The translations under genes were made by a program, and so were the position numbers. From DAOQVR01 sp035341665 (GTDB lineage: Bacteria; Chloroflexota; Anaerolineae; JAAYZQ01), in NCBI GenBank assembly GCA_035341665.1, contig DAOQVR010000002.1, positions 124,001 to 188,000 on the forward strand: a stretch of DNA of 64,000 bases, in the 5' to 3' direction. This document shows, piece by piece, positions 42,863 to 51,216 of this stretch (its first letter is position 1; every line of letters begins with the position of its first letter). The notes under the pieces were generated by a model. The model ran no database searches and was not told where the DNA came from. It saw only the letters and a program-made list of their open reading frames with translations.

Positions 42863-44551
42863 CTAAGGCGGCCGCCGGAGCCTGCCCAGGGCGGCCAGGT
42901 CGGGCACCGCCGTGATTGTGCCGCCGCCGATCGCCCACAGCCCGGTCGCCAAGCGCTCGATGAAGTAGCGGTCGTGCAGGATCGCCAGCACAGTCCCGTG
43001 GTAGGCCACCATCGCCTGCTCAAAGTGCTCGCGCGACGGCAGGTCTAGGTGGTTGATCGGCTCGTCGAGGATGAGCAGGTTGCACCCCATTGCCACCAGC
43101 CGCGCCAGGCCCAGCCGTGCGCGCTCGCCCAGGCTCAAGCTGCCGACCGGGCGCAGGGCATCGTCGCCCCCAAAGAGAAAGTAGTGCAGAAAGCTCCGTG
43201 CCTCTGTCTGGTCCATCGAGACCGCCGAGCGGATCACAGCGTAGGGGGTGCTGTCCGGGTCGAGCTGCTCCTGCTCTTGGGCATAATAGCCGGCACGCAC
43301 CCCGGTGCCGAGCTGCACGCGGCCCGCCAGCGGCTCCATCTCGCCCAGGATCAGGCGCGCCAGCGTCGTCTTGCCGGAGCCGTTCGGTCCCACGAGCGCA
43401 ATCCGCTCGCCCGCCGGCAGCGTCAGATTCACCCCCTCAAAGAGCGCTCGCCCGCCAAACCCCATCCCAATATCCTCGAGCCGCAGCACCATGCGGCCGC
43501 CGGCCGGCGTGGCGCCGAACTCGAGGCGCATCTCCCAGCTGCGGTCCGGCTTGTCGATCCGCTCCTCCGAATCGAGCAGCCTGCGCAGTCGCTTCTGCTG
43601 CACGACGGCGCGGCGGGCGATCCCCTTCGCGATCTTGCGGGTGGCAAAGTTGATGGTGCCCTGCTCGATCGACCTGGCATAGCGCTTTTTGGCCGTGATG
43701 GTGCTCTCCAGCCGGCCTATGAACGCCTGCTGGTCGGCATAGGCGGCCCAGTGGCGCTGCCGTTCCCTCTCCTTCGCCGCCGCGTAGGAGGTATAGTCCC
43801 CGTCGTAGAGTGTGACGGCGTGGCTGTGGACGTCCATTTCCAGGATAGCGCCCACGGTACGGTCGAGGAAGGTTCGGTCGTGCGACACGACGAGCACTGC
43901 CCCGGCAAAGCCCTGTAGGAAACGCTCCAACCACTCCAGCGCCTCCATGTCGAGGTGGTTGGTTGGTTCGTCCAGCAGAAGCAGGGAGGGCTGCGCACGG
44001 CCGGCCGTCCCGTACGCAGAGAGGAGCAGCCGCGCCAGCCCAAGCCTCGTCTTTTCGCCTCCGCTCAGGCGGTCCACCGGCGTCTCCCGCCCCAGGCGCC
44101 CCAGGCCCAGCCCGTCGAGCACCTCCTCGCCGCGCGCCGCCGCGCCGTAGCCACCCAGCCGCTCATACGCCTCCTGCGCCCGGCCATACTCGGCCAGAAG
44201 GCGGTCCAGCTCCCCGCCCGCCGCGGCCCCCATGCGTGCCGTGAGCCACTCCAACAGGCGTTCGGCGTCCGCCAGGCCTGCCACAGCCTCCGCCAATACG
44301 TGCCCCACCGTCTCGCCCGGCTCGAACTCGAGCGCCTGCGCCAGGTAGCCCACCGGGAGGCCGGGAGGCGAGAAGGAGACGCTGCCGCCGTCGGGCGCGA
44401 TCTGGCCGGCGATGATTCGCAGCAGCGTGGTCTTGCCGCAGCCGTTGGGCCCGACCAGGCCTGCGCGCTCGCCGTCGTTGAGGGTGAAGGAGACGCGCTC
44501 GAAGAGAAGCTCTCCGCCGAGCGACTTCGAGACGCTGCTAAGCTGAAGCAT
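42863..44551 (-). CDS. ABC-F family ATPase
   Basis: A 562-residue soluble protein with two ABC domains and no membrane part. Walker A: GPNGCGKTTLLR (residue ~36) and GPNGSGKTTLAR (~360). ABC signatures: LSGGEKTRLGLARL and LSLGERARLGLARL. Walker B: LLLLDEPTNHLD and LLILDEPINHLD. The linker between them is rich in Arg/Lys. ABC-F proteins bind ribosomes and relieve stalling or antibiotic block. Its start overlaps the end of the dam-like gene by 14 nt. Confidence 0.92.
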   Translation of the reverse strand: MLQLSSVSKSLGGELLFERVSFTLNDGERAGLVGPNGCGKTTLLRIIAGQIAPDGGSVSFSPPGLPVGYLAQALEFEPGETVGHVLAEAVAGLADAERLLEWLTARMGAAAGGELDRLLAEYGRAQEAYERLGGYGAAARGEEVLDGLGLGRLGRETPVDRLSGGEKTRLGLARLLLSAYGTAGRAQPSLLLLDEPTNHLDMEALEWLERFLQGFAGAVLVVSHDRTFLDRTVGAILEMDVHSHAVTLYDGDYTSYAAAKERERQRHWAAYADQQAFIGRLESTITAKKRYARSIEQGTINFATRKIAKGIARRAVVQQKRLRRLLDSEERIDKPDRSWEMRLEFGATPAGGRMVLRLEDIGMGFGGRALFEGVNLTLPAGERIALVGPNGSGKTTLARLILGEMEPLAGRVQLGTGVRAGYYAQEQEQLDPDSTPYAVIRSAVSMDQTEARSFLHYFLFGGDDALRPVGSLSLGERARLGLARLVAMGCNLLILDEPINHLDLPSREHFEQAMVAYHGTVLAILHDRYFIERLATGLWAIGGGTITAVPDLAALGRLRRPP

Positions 44552-45455
44552 ATCCGGTGACGATCAGCTCAATGACCTTGCCGCGCCGCGCCCCGTTCGA
44601 GTTGATGGCGCGTCCGGCCTGCACGCGGTGCAGCCGGAAGGGAGGTGCCCCGTACAGCGCGCGCACCAGTTCGGTGTCCGAGTTCGAGAGCAGGACGTGC
44701 ACGCCGCGGCGGGCCAGCTCGGCGCAGACGTCGCGCAGCCGCGCCTGGTCGGCTGGCGAAAAGCCGCCCGGCTGGTAGGCGGTGAAGCAGGCCGTCGCCG
44801 AGAGCGGCGCGTACGGCGGGTCGAAGTAAACCAGGTCGCCGTGCGCGGCCCGCTCCAGCACCGACTCAAAGGGCGCACAGCGGATGTCGATCCCCTTCAG
44901 CGCAGCCGACACCGCACGGAGATTCTCCGCGTCGCAGTACCGGGGCGACCGGTAGCGCCCAAAGGGCACGTTGAACTGCCCTCGCCGGTTCACGCGATAG
45001 AGGCCGTTGTAGCCGGTCTTGTTGAGGTAGATGGTGCGCGCCGCCCGCGCCATCAGGTCGAGCGCCGCCGGGTCCTTGGCACGCAGCGCGTAATAGAACT
45101 CGGCGTTGTGGGGGTAGCCGGCCAGCAGTGCCACCAGCGCCTCGGGGTGATCGCGGACCGCCAGGTAGGCATCGACCAGCTCCCCGTTCGAGTCGGAGAG
45201 ATGAGCGCTCCCCGGCAGGCCCTGCCGCAGCAGCCGGAAGAAGAGCGCCCCGCTTCCGACAAAGGGCTCAAAATAGCTGCCAAAGGCGGCTGGAGCCCGC
45301 CGCAACAGCTCCTCTGCCAGCCCGGCTTTGCCGCCTGCCCACTTCAGGAACGGCCGGGGCAGCTGTCGGGAGCCGCCCTCCAGCCCGGCCGCTCCCCCGC
45401 TGCGTCGCGCCCAGGCCGCGGCCCGGGGTGGCTCCGGCACGTTTTGCACATTCAC
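44538..45455 (-). CDS. dam: D12-class DNA adenine methylase (Dam-like)
   Basis: A 305-residue N6-adenine methyltransferase. SAM-binding motif PFLKWAGGKAGL at ~30-41, FEPFVGSGALFF (motif I), and the catalytic DPPY in LVYFDPPYAPL. The target is presumably GATC-like but is not predictable with certainty. The start is taken as GTG 45455 because the promoter's -10 box ends 7 bases upstream; the frame is open beyond but would precede the transcript. No matching restriction enzyme is adjacent, so it looks like an orphan methylase. Confidence 0.88.
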   Translation of the reverse strand: MNVQNVPEPPRAAAWARRSGGAAGLEGGSRQLPRPFLKWAGGKAGLAEELLRRAPAAFGSYFEPFVGSGALFFRLLRQGLPGSAHLSDSNGELVDAYLAVRDHPEALVALLAGYPHNAEFYYALRAKDPAALDLMARAARTIYLNKTGYNGLYRVNRRGQFNVPFGRYRSPRYCDAENLRAVSAALKGIDIRCAPFESVLERAAHGDLVYFDPPYAPLSATACFTAYQPGGFSPADQARLRDVCAELARRGVHVLLSNSDTELVRALYGAPPFRLHRVQAGRAINSNGARRGKVIELIVTGYASA

Positions 45456-45462
45456 GCCGATG

Positions 45463-45491
45463 AGTATACCATTGCCGGAGGGGGAGGGCAA
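45463..45491 (-). promoter_or_regulatory. Promoter of dam-like gene (leaderless)
   Basis: Minus strand TTGCCC, 17-bp spacer, TATACT, with GTG 45455 seven bases after the -10 box. Confidence 0.75.
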
Positions 45492-45502
45492 GCAGCGCCG
45501 TC

Positions 45503-46348
45503 ATGGGCCTGATCTTCAAGCTGGACGACTACCCCGGCTACCTGGAGCGGGTCGGCGGCGCCGCCTACGTCGACCTGACGCGGCGCACCGACCCGGCGCG
45601 CATCCCCGAGGTGTGGGACAACCTGCGGGCCGTCGTCGAGGCCTATGGGGCGCCCTGGATCGTGCAGGTATGGACCAAGGACGCGGCCGGCACCCTCGCC
45701 CACGGCCGCCGGTTGCTCGAGCGCCTCGCCGACGCCGGAACAGCGCTCGCCGCGCAAGTGACGGTGACCGGGCTGGGCAGCACAGCCTGGGAGCCGCTCG
45801 TGCCCGCCGAGCCCTTTGCCGGCGTGGCAGAGATGGCCGCGCTCGTCGGCGGACCGGAGCACGTGTGCTGGCGCTTTGACCCGGTCATACCAGGCGTCAG
45901 CCGCCTGGATACCTTTCAGCGCCTGGCCGCCCGCGCCGCCGCGCTCGGCATCCGCCGCGGCGTGGTCAACTTCCTTGCGCCGCCGGGCCGCTATGCCCGC
46001 GTCGACGCCCGGCTGGCAAGCCTGCTGCCCGGCTGGCGCGAGGGCATGCCCGGCTACGACCTCGACTGGCAGGCGCAAATGGCGGTCAAGTTGGTCCGCG
46101 CCGCCTGCGATGCGGGGATCGAGCTCGCGGCGTGCGCCGAATCCTCTGGCCTGCCCGCCCTCGTGCCGGGGCTCAGAGCGTCTGCCTGCGGCGACCATGC
46201 CTGGTTCGTCGCGCTGTCGGGCCGCGACCCCGGGCGCGCACGCGGCTCCGCCAGCCGACGCGGCTGCGGCTGCGCGGCCTACTTCGATGCCGGCTGCTAC
46301 GGTCGGTGGGCACGGTGCCACCGCTGCGCCTACTGCTACGCCGGGTAG
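45503..46348 (+). CDS. DUF1848 family protein
   Basis: A 281-residue protein with the family's C-terminal cysteine pattern CGCAAYFDAGCYGRW followed by CHRCAYCYAG, and a barrel-like body containing CWRFDPVIPG. The Cys-rich tail probably binds an Fe-S cluster or zinc. Family members are sometimes considered radical-enzyme-like but no activity is established. Divergent from dam and convergent with the MBL gene, overlapping it by 13 nt. Confidence 0.85.
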   Translation: MGLIFKLDDYPGYLERVGGAAYVDLTRRTDPARIPEVWDNLRAVVEAYGAPWIVQVWTKDAAGTLAHGRRLLERLADAGTALAAQVTVTGLGSTAWEPLVPAEPFAGVAEMAALVGGPEHVCWRFDPVIPGVSRLDTFQRLAARAAALGIRRGVVNFLAPPGRYARVDARLASLLPGWREGMPGYDLDWQAQMAVKLVRAACDAGIELAACAESSGLPALVPGLRASACGDHAWFVALSGRDPGRARGSASRRGCGCAAYFDAGCYGRWARCHRCAYCYAG

Positions 46349-47709
46349 GGCGGGACCTTTACCTCCACGTAGCGGACCGACGCCCCGGCTGCCTGGGGCT
46401 CCAGGTCGGTGCGCTGCGGTTGGCTCGCCTGCCGCAGCTCTTCCTCCGGCGCATTCGGGTAGACGCGCCCGTTCTGCGCCAGCTGCCCGAGCACCTTAAG
46501 GAGCGGGGGGTATGGCACGGGGAACTCGTCGCCGTGCTTGCCCGGTACCGTGGACACCACCACTTGCGTCCGCTCGGGCGACACCATCATGCGCAGCTTG
46601 TCCTCGCCCCCTTCCCGGAAGGGCGTGCCGTTGTGGCTCCCGTGGTGCGCCACCTTGAGGAAATCGAGCGGCTGGAGCAGGAGGCCCGCCACCTCCGGGT
46701 GGTGGAGCATCACGTCCCACGTGGAGTTGCGCCGCCCCAACTCCACGCCGCTGCCCTGCCACTCGGCGTCCCCCGCAAAGAGGAGCCGCCTCTTGCGCCA
46801 CTCCAGCAGCAACACCACGCTGGTGTTGTTCTTGAGCGCGTCGTCCTCCTGCGAAAAGGCGAGTGCCATCGTCGCCAGCCGGCCCCGCAGGATCCGAAAG
46901 TCCCGCTCGCTGATGTTGGCTGGCCGCGCCGGCTCCACATCGCCCGTCGCGGCACCCGGCAGGGCGGCGGGCGATGCGCCTGCATCGGCCGGCTGCCGCC
47001 CCACCAGCGCGCTGCCCGGCAGTAGGTCCCGGCCCAGGTAGTACTTGTCCACGTTCCACTCGGGTGCCAGCACGCGCAGGCAGGTACCCTCCTCCCGAAA
47101 GCCCCGAAACCGGGTGGTGTCCTGGTCCCGGTCGAGCGCGTAGTCCCGTCGCTTGGCCTGGGTCAGCTTGGGCGCCAGGTCGCGCGCCACGTACAGAGGG
47201 TAGGCGGGCTGGATGCCGCCAGACTGCGCCAGCTCCTCGCGCAGGGCCCGCAGGGCGCCGGGGTTGTTGATGCTCCAGGTCGACCTCTCCATCAGCGCCT
47301 GGGCGGCGGGCGCCAGGGCCGCGCCATACTGGGCAGCGGCCATGGCGCAGGCAGCCGCCATCTCCTGCAGGGCGTGCGCCTTCTCGGCCTGCGGATGGTC
47401 GTCGTCCATGAATACGGACAGCCAGATGCGCCGGATGTGGGCGCCTGCCAGCCACGCGGGGTTGAAGCCCTTGATGTGGTCGGCGTGGGGATGCGTGACC
47501 ACCAGCAGGTCGAGCTGCCGCTTGCCGTCCTCCAGCGGCAGCATCGAGAGGACGTCGTCCAGGGCCGGCTTGAGGATCGATCCAGCCGCCGACGTTCCGC
47601 AGTCGATCAGCATGTGGAAAGCCGTGCCCTCGCCGTCCGGGATCTGGACGTAGACACAGTCGCCGAATCCAACGTCGTAGCTGCGCACCACAATCGGCCT
47701 GTCGTCCAT
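46336..47709 (-). CDS. ComEC-like MBL-fold hydrolase, third gene of unknown operon
   Basis: A 457-residue beta-lactamase-fold protein. The metal site is LLVVTHPHADHIKGF (around residue 75); further ligands lie in LLFAGDAEWQG and FLKVAHHGSHNGTPF. The latter arrangement is that of the hydrolase domain of the DNA-uptake protein ComEC. An insertion of ~200 residues between the two halves is unusual. No signal or membrane segments. ATG 47709 is chosen; the frame continues upstream but would overlap the preceding gene. It lies 10 bp after the metallopeptidase-like gene. A nuclease or phosphodiesterase role is plausible. Confidence 0.82.
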   Translation of the reverse strand: MDDRPIVVRSYDVGFGDCVYVQIPDGEGTAFHMLIDCGTSAAGSILKPALDDVLSMLPLEDGKRQLDLLVVTHPHADHIKGFNPAWLAGAHIRRIWLSVFMDDDHPQAEKAHALQEMAAACAMAAAQYGAALAPAAQALMERSTWSINNPGALRALREELAQSGGIQPAYPLYVARDLAPKLTQAKRRDYALDRDQDTTRFRGFREEGTCLRVLAPEWNVDKYYLGRDLLPGSALVGRQPADAGASPAALPGAATGDVEPARPANISERDFRILRGRLATMALAFSQEDDALKNNTSVVLLLEWRKRRLLFAGDAEWQGSGVELGRRNSTWDVMLHHPEVAGLLLQPLDFLKVAHHGSHNGTPFREGGEDKLRMMVSPERTQVVVSTVPGKHGDEFPVPYPPLLKVLGQLAQNGRVYPNAPEEELRQASQPQRTDLEPQAAGASVRYVEVKVPPYPA

Positions 47710-47719
47710 GCAGCCTACC

Positions 47720-49702
47720 TCACTGTCTGCGACTGTTCCGCAGGTGGGGCGGTACCTCAAAGGTGAGCACACCGTCCGGCGCCCGGCAGGCCACCACCGG
47801 CTGCCGGGTATCGACCTCGCCCTGCCCGCTGCCCTCGACCGGCCCGATCTGCCCGGACGCCACCCGGCTCCGGACATACGCCAGCAGCCGGGCCCGACGC
47901 TCGGCGCCCAGCGCCTGGTCCGGGTGGGTCGACCCATCCTGCCGGCCGGTGCCGGGCTTGCGCGCCCAGTGCAGCAGGTTGCCCCGGCTGTCAAAGACCA
48001 GCGTTCCGCCGCACAGGAGCGCCGTCGCCTCCCCGTCCAGCGCGCCGTACTCCGACCCGTGCAGCTCCACGTCCTCGCGCCAGATGTACTGAAGGACAAT
48101 CTCGCGCGGCAGCCGCATCCCCGACTGCTTGTCCCCCTTGTCCGTTTGGTAGAGGTCCGCCACGGAGATGTCGTGCTCGGCGGGGATGCGCAGCGCGGCG
48201 CGGTTCCGGTTCAGAAAGAGGTAGGCGTCGGTGCGCGAGCGCGAGATTGTGTCGATGTCCTCCGCGACGCAGCGCAGCGCCTCTGGCAGCACCGCCTCCG
48301 GCAGGGCGATGCCCCGAGCGGCAAAGACCCTCTCCATCATCGGCCGGAACCGGTCGCGGTCCGCCGGGTCCGCCACCTCGTCCGCCCGCAGCACCGCCCG
48401 GCAGTAGTCACCAAAGTCGACGTCCACCGGCGGCAGATAGTCCAGCGGCTGCAGCGCCGTCCTGCGGAAGCGGTCCGCCGCCCGGCGCAGCACCCGCTCG
48501 ATCAGCTGTGGGTCGCTCCCCGCATCCTGCTGCGCCGGGGTGTCGCCGCCGACGCTCGTCTCCCGGCGGAGATAGCGCGAAGCCATCCCCTTCAGGATCT
48601 GGAACATGGCGCCCGTGAGCACCTGCGAGCGGTCGTGCGGGCTCAGGCTGCCCGCAACATCCCCGAGGGTCAGGTGCTGCTGTGCGCTGCGCAGGTAGGG
48701 TCGGCCGGCCGCCGACCAGCCAAACTCCTCCGCCAGAAACGAGAGCGTCCTGTCACGCGACAGGTGCCCGCCCGTCTCCTGGGCAACCTTCCAGCGCACC
48801 TGGTTGTTGAGCAACGCCGTCATGATCGCCGTCAAGTCCGCCGCGAACTCGTGAAAGGCCGTCGTCTCCAGCGAGCTATCCTCGTGATACAGCGGCCGCA
48901 TACCGTCGAGGATTGCGTGGCCCGTCTCGTGGGCAATGATGTCGTGCGACAGGCAGGTGAAGCATCGCCTGTCTGCCCCGTCAAAGTAGTAGAACTGGAT
49001 CGACTTGCTCTGCCGATCATAGAAGGCATTGTCCAGGTAGCCGGCGTGGGGCACGACGATCAGGCGGTTGCCCTCAAAGGCCCAGGGGGCGGCGCGCCCC
49101 AGCACCCAGGGCTCCTCGTAGAGCTGTAGGACCGACTGGATGACGGCCCAGGCGTTGACCTGGTGGTACTGCGGCCGCTCGCAGTGCTCGGTCGTAAGGG
49201 GCACCTGCTCCGGCCCAGACCGGAACATGAAGCGGCAGCGCTGCGCGTCCCACCCCGCCGGATCCTCCAGCCTTCCCTTGTCCGCGTCCCAGTCGACGAC
49301 AGCGATGCGCGCGCTCGTCGGTCCATCCGAGAGCCGCAACAGGCTGGGAGAAAAGTTCAGCAGGCCCAAGGGATCGCTCATGCTCGGGTCCTGGACGTAC
49401 GCCATCACACGCAGCGTGTCCCCCGCCTCCGCCTCGGCCGCCGGGATCGGCTTCCCGGCAGCCGCAGGCGATGCTGCGGCCATCGCCCGCTCGACGATTT
49501 GGGTCACCGCCTTCCATGGATCCTTGCCCTCGGCGCGCGCCGGGCCCGGCCTCACCGGCCCGGGCGGCCCGATCGTTGCCATCTCCTTCCACGTGGAGCG
49601 CGGGATGGCCTCCGCGACGACCGCCTCGGGCTCGCTTGAGAAGGAGTCCAGTACCTCCTTCTGCACCCACGTCTTGGCGTCTTCCGGCCTGCCCTCTCTC
49701 AC
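47720..49702 (-). CDS. HExxH metallopeptidase-like protein, second gene of unknown operon
   Basis: A 660-residue protein with a zinc-peptidase signature AHETGHAILDGM (about residues 257-268) and a third ligand candidate Glu in TAFHEFAADLTAIM about 22 residues on, the spacing of gluzincins (thermolysin-like M4 relatives). It has no signal peptide or membrane helix, unlike secreted thermolysins, so it may be cytoplasmic. The N-terminal ~90 residues are Ala/Pro-rich and the last ~150 form a separate beta-rich domain. It is 25 bp downstream of the membrane protein gene and 10 bp upstream of the MBL gene. Confidence 0.75.
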   Translation of the reverse strand: MREGRPEDAKTWVQKEVLDSFSSEPEAVVAEAIPRSTWKEMATIGPPGPVRPGPARAEGKDPWKAVTQIVERAMAAASPAAAGKPIPAAEAEAGDTLRVMAYVQDPSMSDPLGLLNFSPSLLRLSDGPTSARIAVVDWDADKGRLEDPAGWDAQRCRFMFRSGPEQVPLTTEHCERPQYHQVNAWAVIQSVLQLYEEPWVLGRAAPWAFEGNRLIVVPHAGYLDNAFYDRQSKSIQFYYFDGADRRCFTCLSHDIIAHETGHAILDGMRPLYHEDSSLETTAFHEFAADLTAIMTALLNNQVRWKVAQETGGHLSRDRTLSFLAEEFGWSAAGRPYLRSAQQHLTLGDVAGSLSPHDRSQVLTGAMFQILKGMASRYLRRETSVGGDTPAQQDAGSDPQLIERVLRRAADRFRRTALQPLDYLPPVDVDFGDYCRAVLRADEVADPADRDRFRPMMERVFAARGIALPEAVLPEALRCVAEDIDTISRSRTDAYLFLNRNRAALRIPAEHDISVADLYQTDKGDKQSGMRLPREIVLQYIWREDVELHGSEYGALDGEATALLCGGTLVFDSRGNLLHWARKPGTGRQDGSTHPDQALGAERRARLLAYVRSRVASGQIGPVEGSGQGEVDTRQPVVACRAPDGVLTFEVPPHLRNSRRQ

Positions 49703-49727
49703 CGTCGTGCCCTCCCCGCCTCGCGGC

Positions 49728-50732
49728 CTACTCCACCTTGCCGGTGATCCGCTTGGCCGTCCCCTCGATGAAATCCCATAGTGGCCAAGGGCTGCTGCCC
49801 AGAAGGAACGAGACCGCTGCCAAGATCCGCGGGTCGGAGAGGTCGATGGTGAGCTGGTTGCCGCCTGCCAGCGTGATGCTGAGCGTCGCCAGCGAGAGCA
49901 GGAGCACCGCGACGAGGACCAGCAGCGGCGTGGTCAGAATATGGGCCACGTGCATCACGATCCCCTCTCGGTAGAAGCGGGACGAGCGCAGCCACCAGGC
50001 GATGGTGATGATCTTGTGGACCAGGACCCCGGCCAGGCCCCACAAGATCACCTCCAGGAAGCGCCAAGCGCCCTGGTCCCAGATCCCGGCCGACTCGTGC
50101 GAGGCCGGCAGCACCAGCTGCTCGAGCGTCGCCAGGCCGGCCAGGACATCGGGCAGGCGGTCCTGGTCGAGTGCCGCGCGAAGCCCCTCCGCCAGCCCAA
50201 CCACCACCTCGTCGGCCTCGCCCAGGTCACCACCCTTGACCAGTGCGTCCAGTGTCGACTCGATCTGCGCGATCGTGGCCCGCAGCTCTGCGCTGCCGTC
50301 CGGCTGGGCCTCAGCCGCCTGCGCCTGGGCCTGGTCGACGAGCGCCGGCAGGCCGGCCGCTAGGGGCGACGGCGGGCGCGGGAAGAAGGCATGCAGGGTT
50401 ATGTAAAGTGCGATGAGGACCCCGAGCGCAATCAGCATCGCGAGCCAGGTGCGGCGGCCCAGCTTGGCGTCCTCTGTGTCCTGGGCGCGCTCGAGGTAGA
50501 GGCGGATGCCGGACTTGTCGTCCGTGGCAAGGTCGACCTCCTCTCGGCACGGGCGGCTCGACTCGTCGAGTGCGACCAGCACCCACTTGCCGGGATCGAG
50601 TGGGATCTCGAAATCGCCGTCGCCGTTGCTGCTGGTGTGGAGGATGGTGTCGCCTTTGACGGCCTTGACGGAGGCGTACTCGACGCGCTCCTTGCTTCCC
50701 TTCCGATAGAGGGTTCCGGACACCTTGGGCAT
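49728..50732 (-). CDS. Membrane protein with carboxypeptidase-regulatory-like domain, first gene of unknown operon
   Basis: A 334-residue protein starting MPKVSGTLYRKG at ATG 50732, with AAGGAGA upstream. Residues 1-85 look like a transthyretin/carboxypeptidase-regulatory beta-sandwich (TSSNGDGDFEIPLDPGKWVLVA). A transmembrane helix follows at ~95-115 (LAMLIALGVLIALYITLHA), then a helical segment to ~205, then two or three more membrane helices. With its two downstream partners it could form a membrane-tethered proteolytic or nucleolytic device. Function unknown. Confidence 0.78.
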   Translation of the reverse strand: MPKVSGTLYRKGSKERVEYASVKAVKGDTILHTSSNGDGDFEIPLDPGKWVLVALDESSRPCREEVDLATDDKSGIRLYLERAQDTEDAKLGRRTWLAMLIALGVLIALYITLHAFFPRPPSPLAAGLPALVDQAQAQAAEAQPDGSAELRATIAQIESTLDALVKGGDLGEADEVVVGLAEGLRAALDQDRLPDVLAGLATLEQLVLPASHESAGIWDQGAWRFLEVILWGLAGVLVHKIITIAWWLRSSRFYREGIVMHVAHILTTPLLVLVAVLLLSLATLSITLAGGNQLTIDLSDPRILAAVSFLLGSSPWPLWDFIEGTAKRITGKVE

Positions 50733-50768
50733 GTTCGTCTCCTTTCTCACCCCGCGATATTAACGTCC

Positions 50769-50797
50769 ATTATACCGCAGTCCGCCGGGCAGGTCAA
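50769..50797 (-). promoter_or_regulatory. Promoter of membrane protein-peptidase-MBL operon
   Basis: Minus strand TTGACC, 17-bp spacer, TATAAT, 36 bp before ATG 50732. Strong constitutive-looking promoter. Confidence 0.85.
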
Positions 50798-50920
50798 TGG
50801 GGTATGTCTGGAGCCGGTCTCCGACGAGGAGCGAAAGCCGACGTGCGGCCGGCGGCGATAGGCACTTGGTCCAGGGCTACGACGATGGGCGCCGTTGGCC
50901 TGGCTCTGCGTTGAGCTGGC

Positions 50921-50985
50921 GAACTCTGACACTGTGACACGATTTTTCGGGTACTATCCCGAAATGCCCGAATTTCCAGAAACGA
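50921..50985 (-). repeat. 65-bp palindromic dispersed repeat, copy 2
   Basis: Reverse complement of the sequence at 23613-23679 with about 80% identity. Here the core is a perfect palindrome, TTTCGGG-ATAGTA-CCCGAAA. It lies about 125 bp upstream of the operon promoter at 50769-50797. The rest of 50798-51164 shows no gene. Confidence 0.75.
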
Positions 50986-51164
50986 CTATCTCAGGGTGGG
51001 CGATGCACGGTGGGCGCGTGTGCAAACCCACCCCACGACTGCTGTGCCGGGTGAGCCGGGCTGCCCGGGTAGGACCGGGAATGAAAGTTTCGGACAGCCC
51101 GGGCCGGGAGACCGAGCGTGCAGGGCACACGCAGCATGCCCCCACCAGGCACCCAGCTGGTGGT

Positions 51165-51193
51165 TTGCCCGGGCCATGTGGCTGTGATAGACT
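51165..51193 (+). promoter_or_regulatory. Promoter of GH5-like gene
   Basis: TTGCCC, 17-bp spacer, TAGACT, 24 bp before the start codon. Confidence 0.6.
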
Positions 51194-51216
51194 TGCGCCG
51201 GAAGGAGTGGGACGAT

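Noticed and set aside
47710..48099. 130-codon upstream extension of the MBL hydrolase frame
   Set aside because: It would overlap the end of the metallopeptidase-like gene on the same strand and shows no conserved sequence; ATG 47709 begins the fold.
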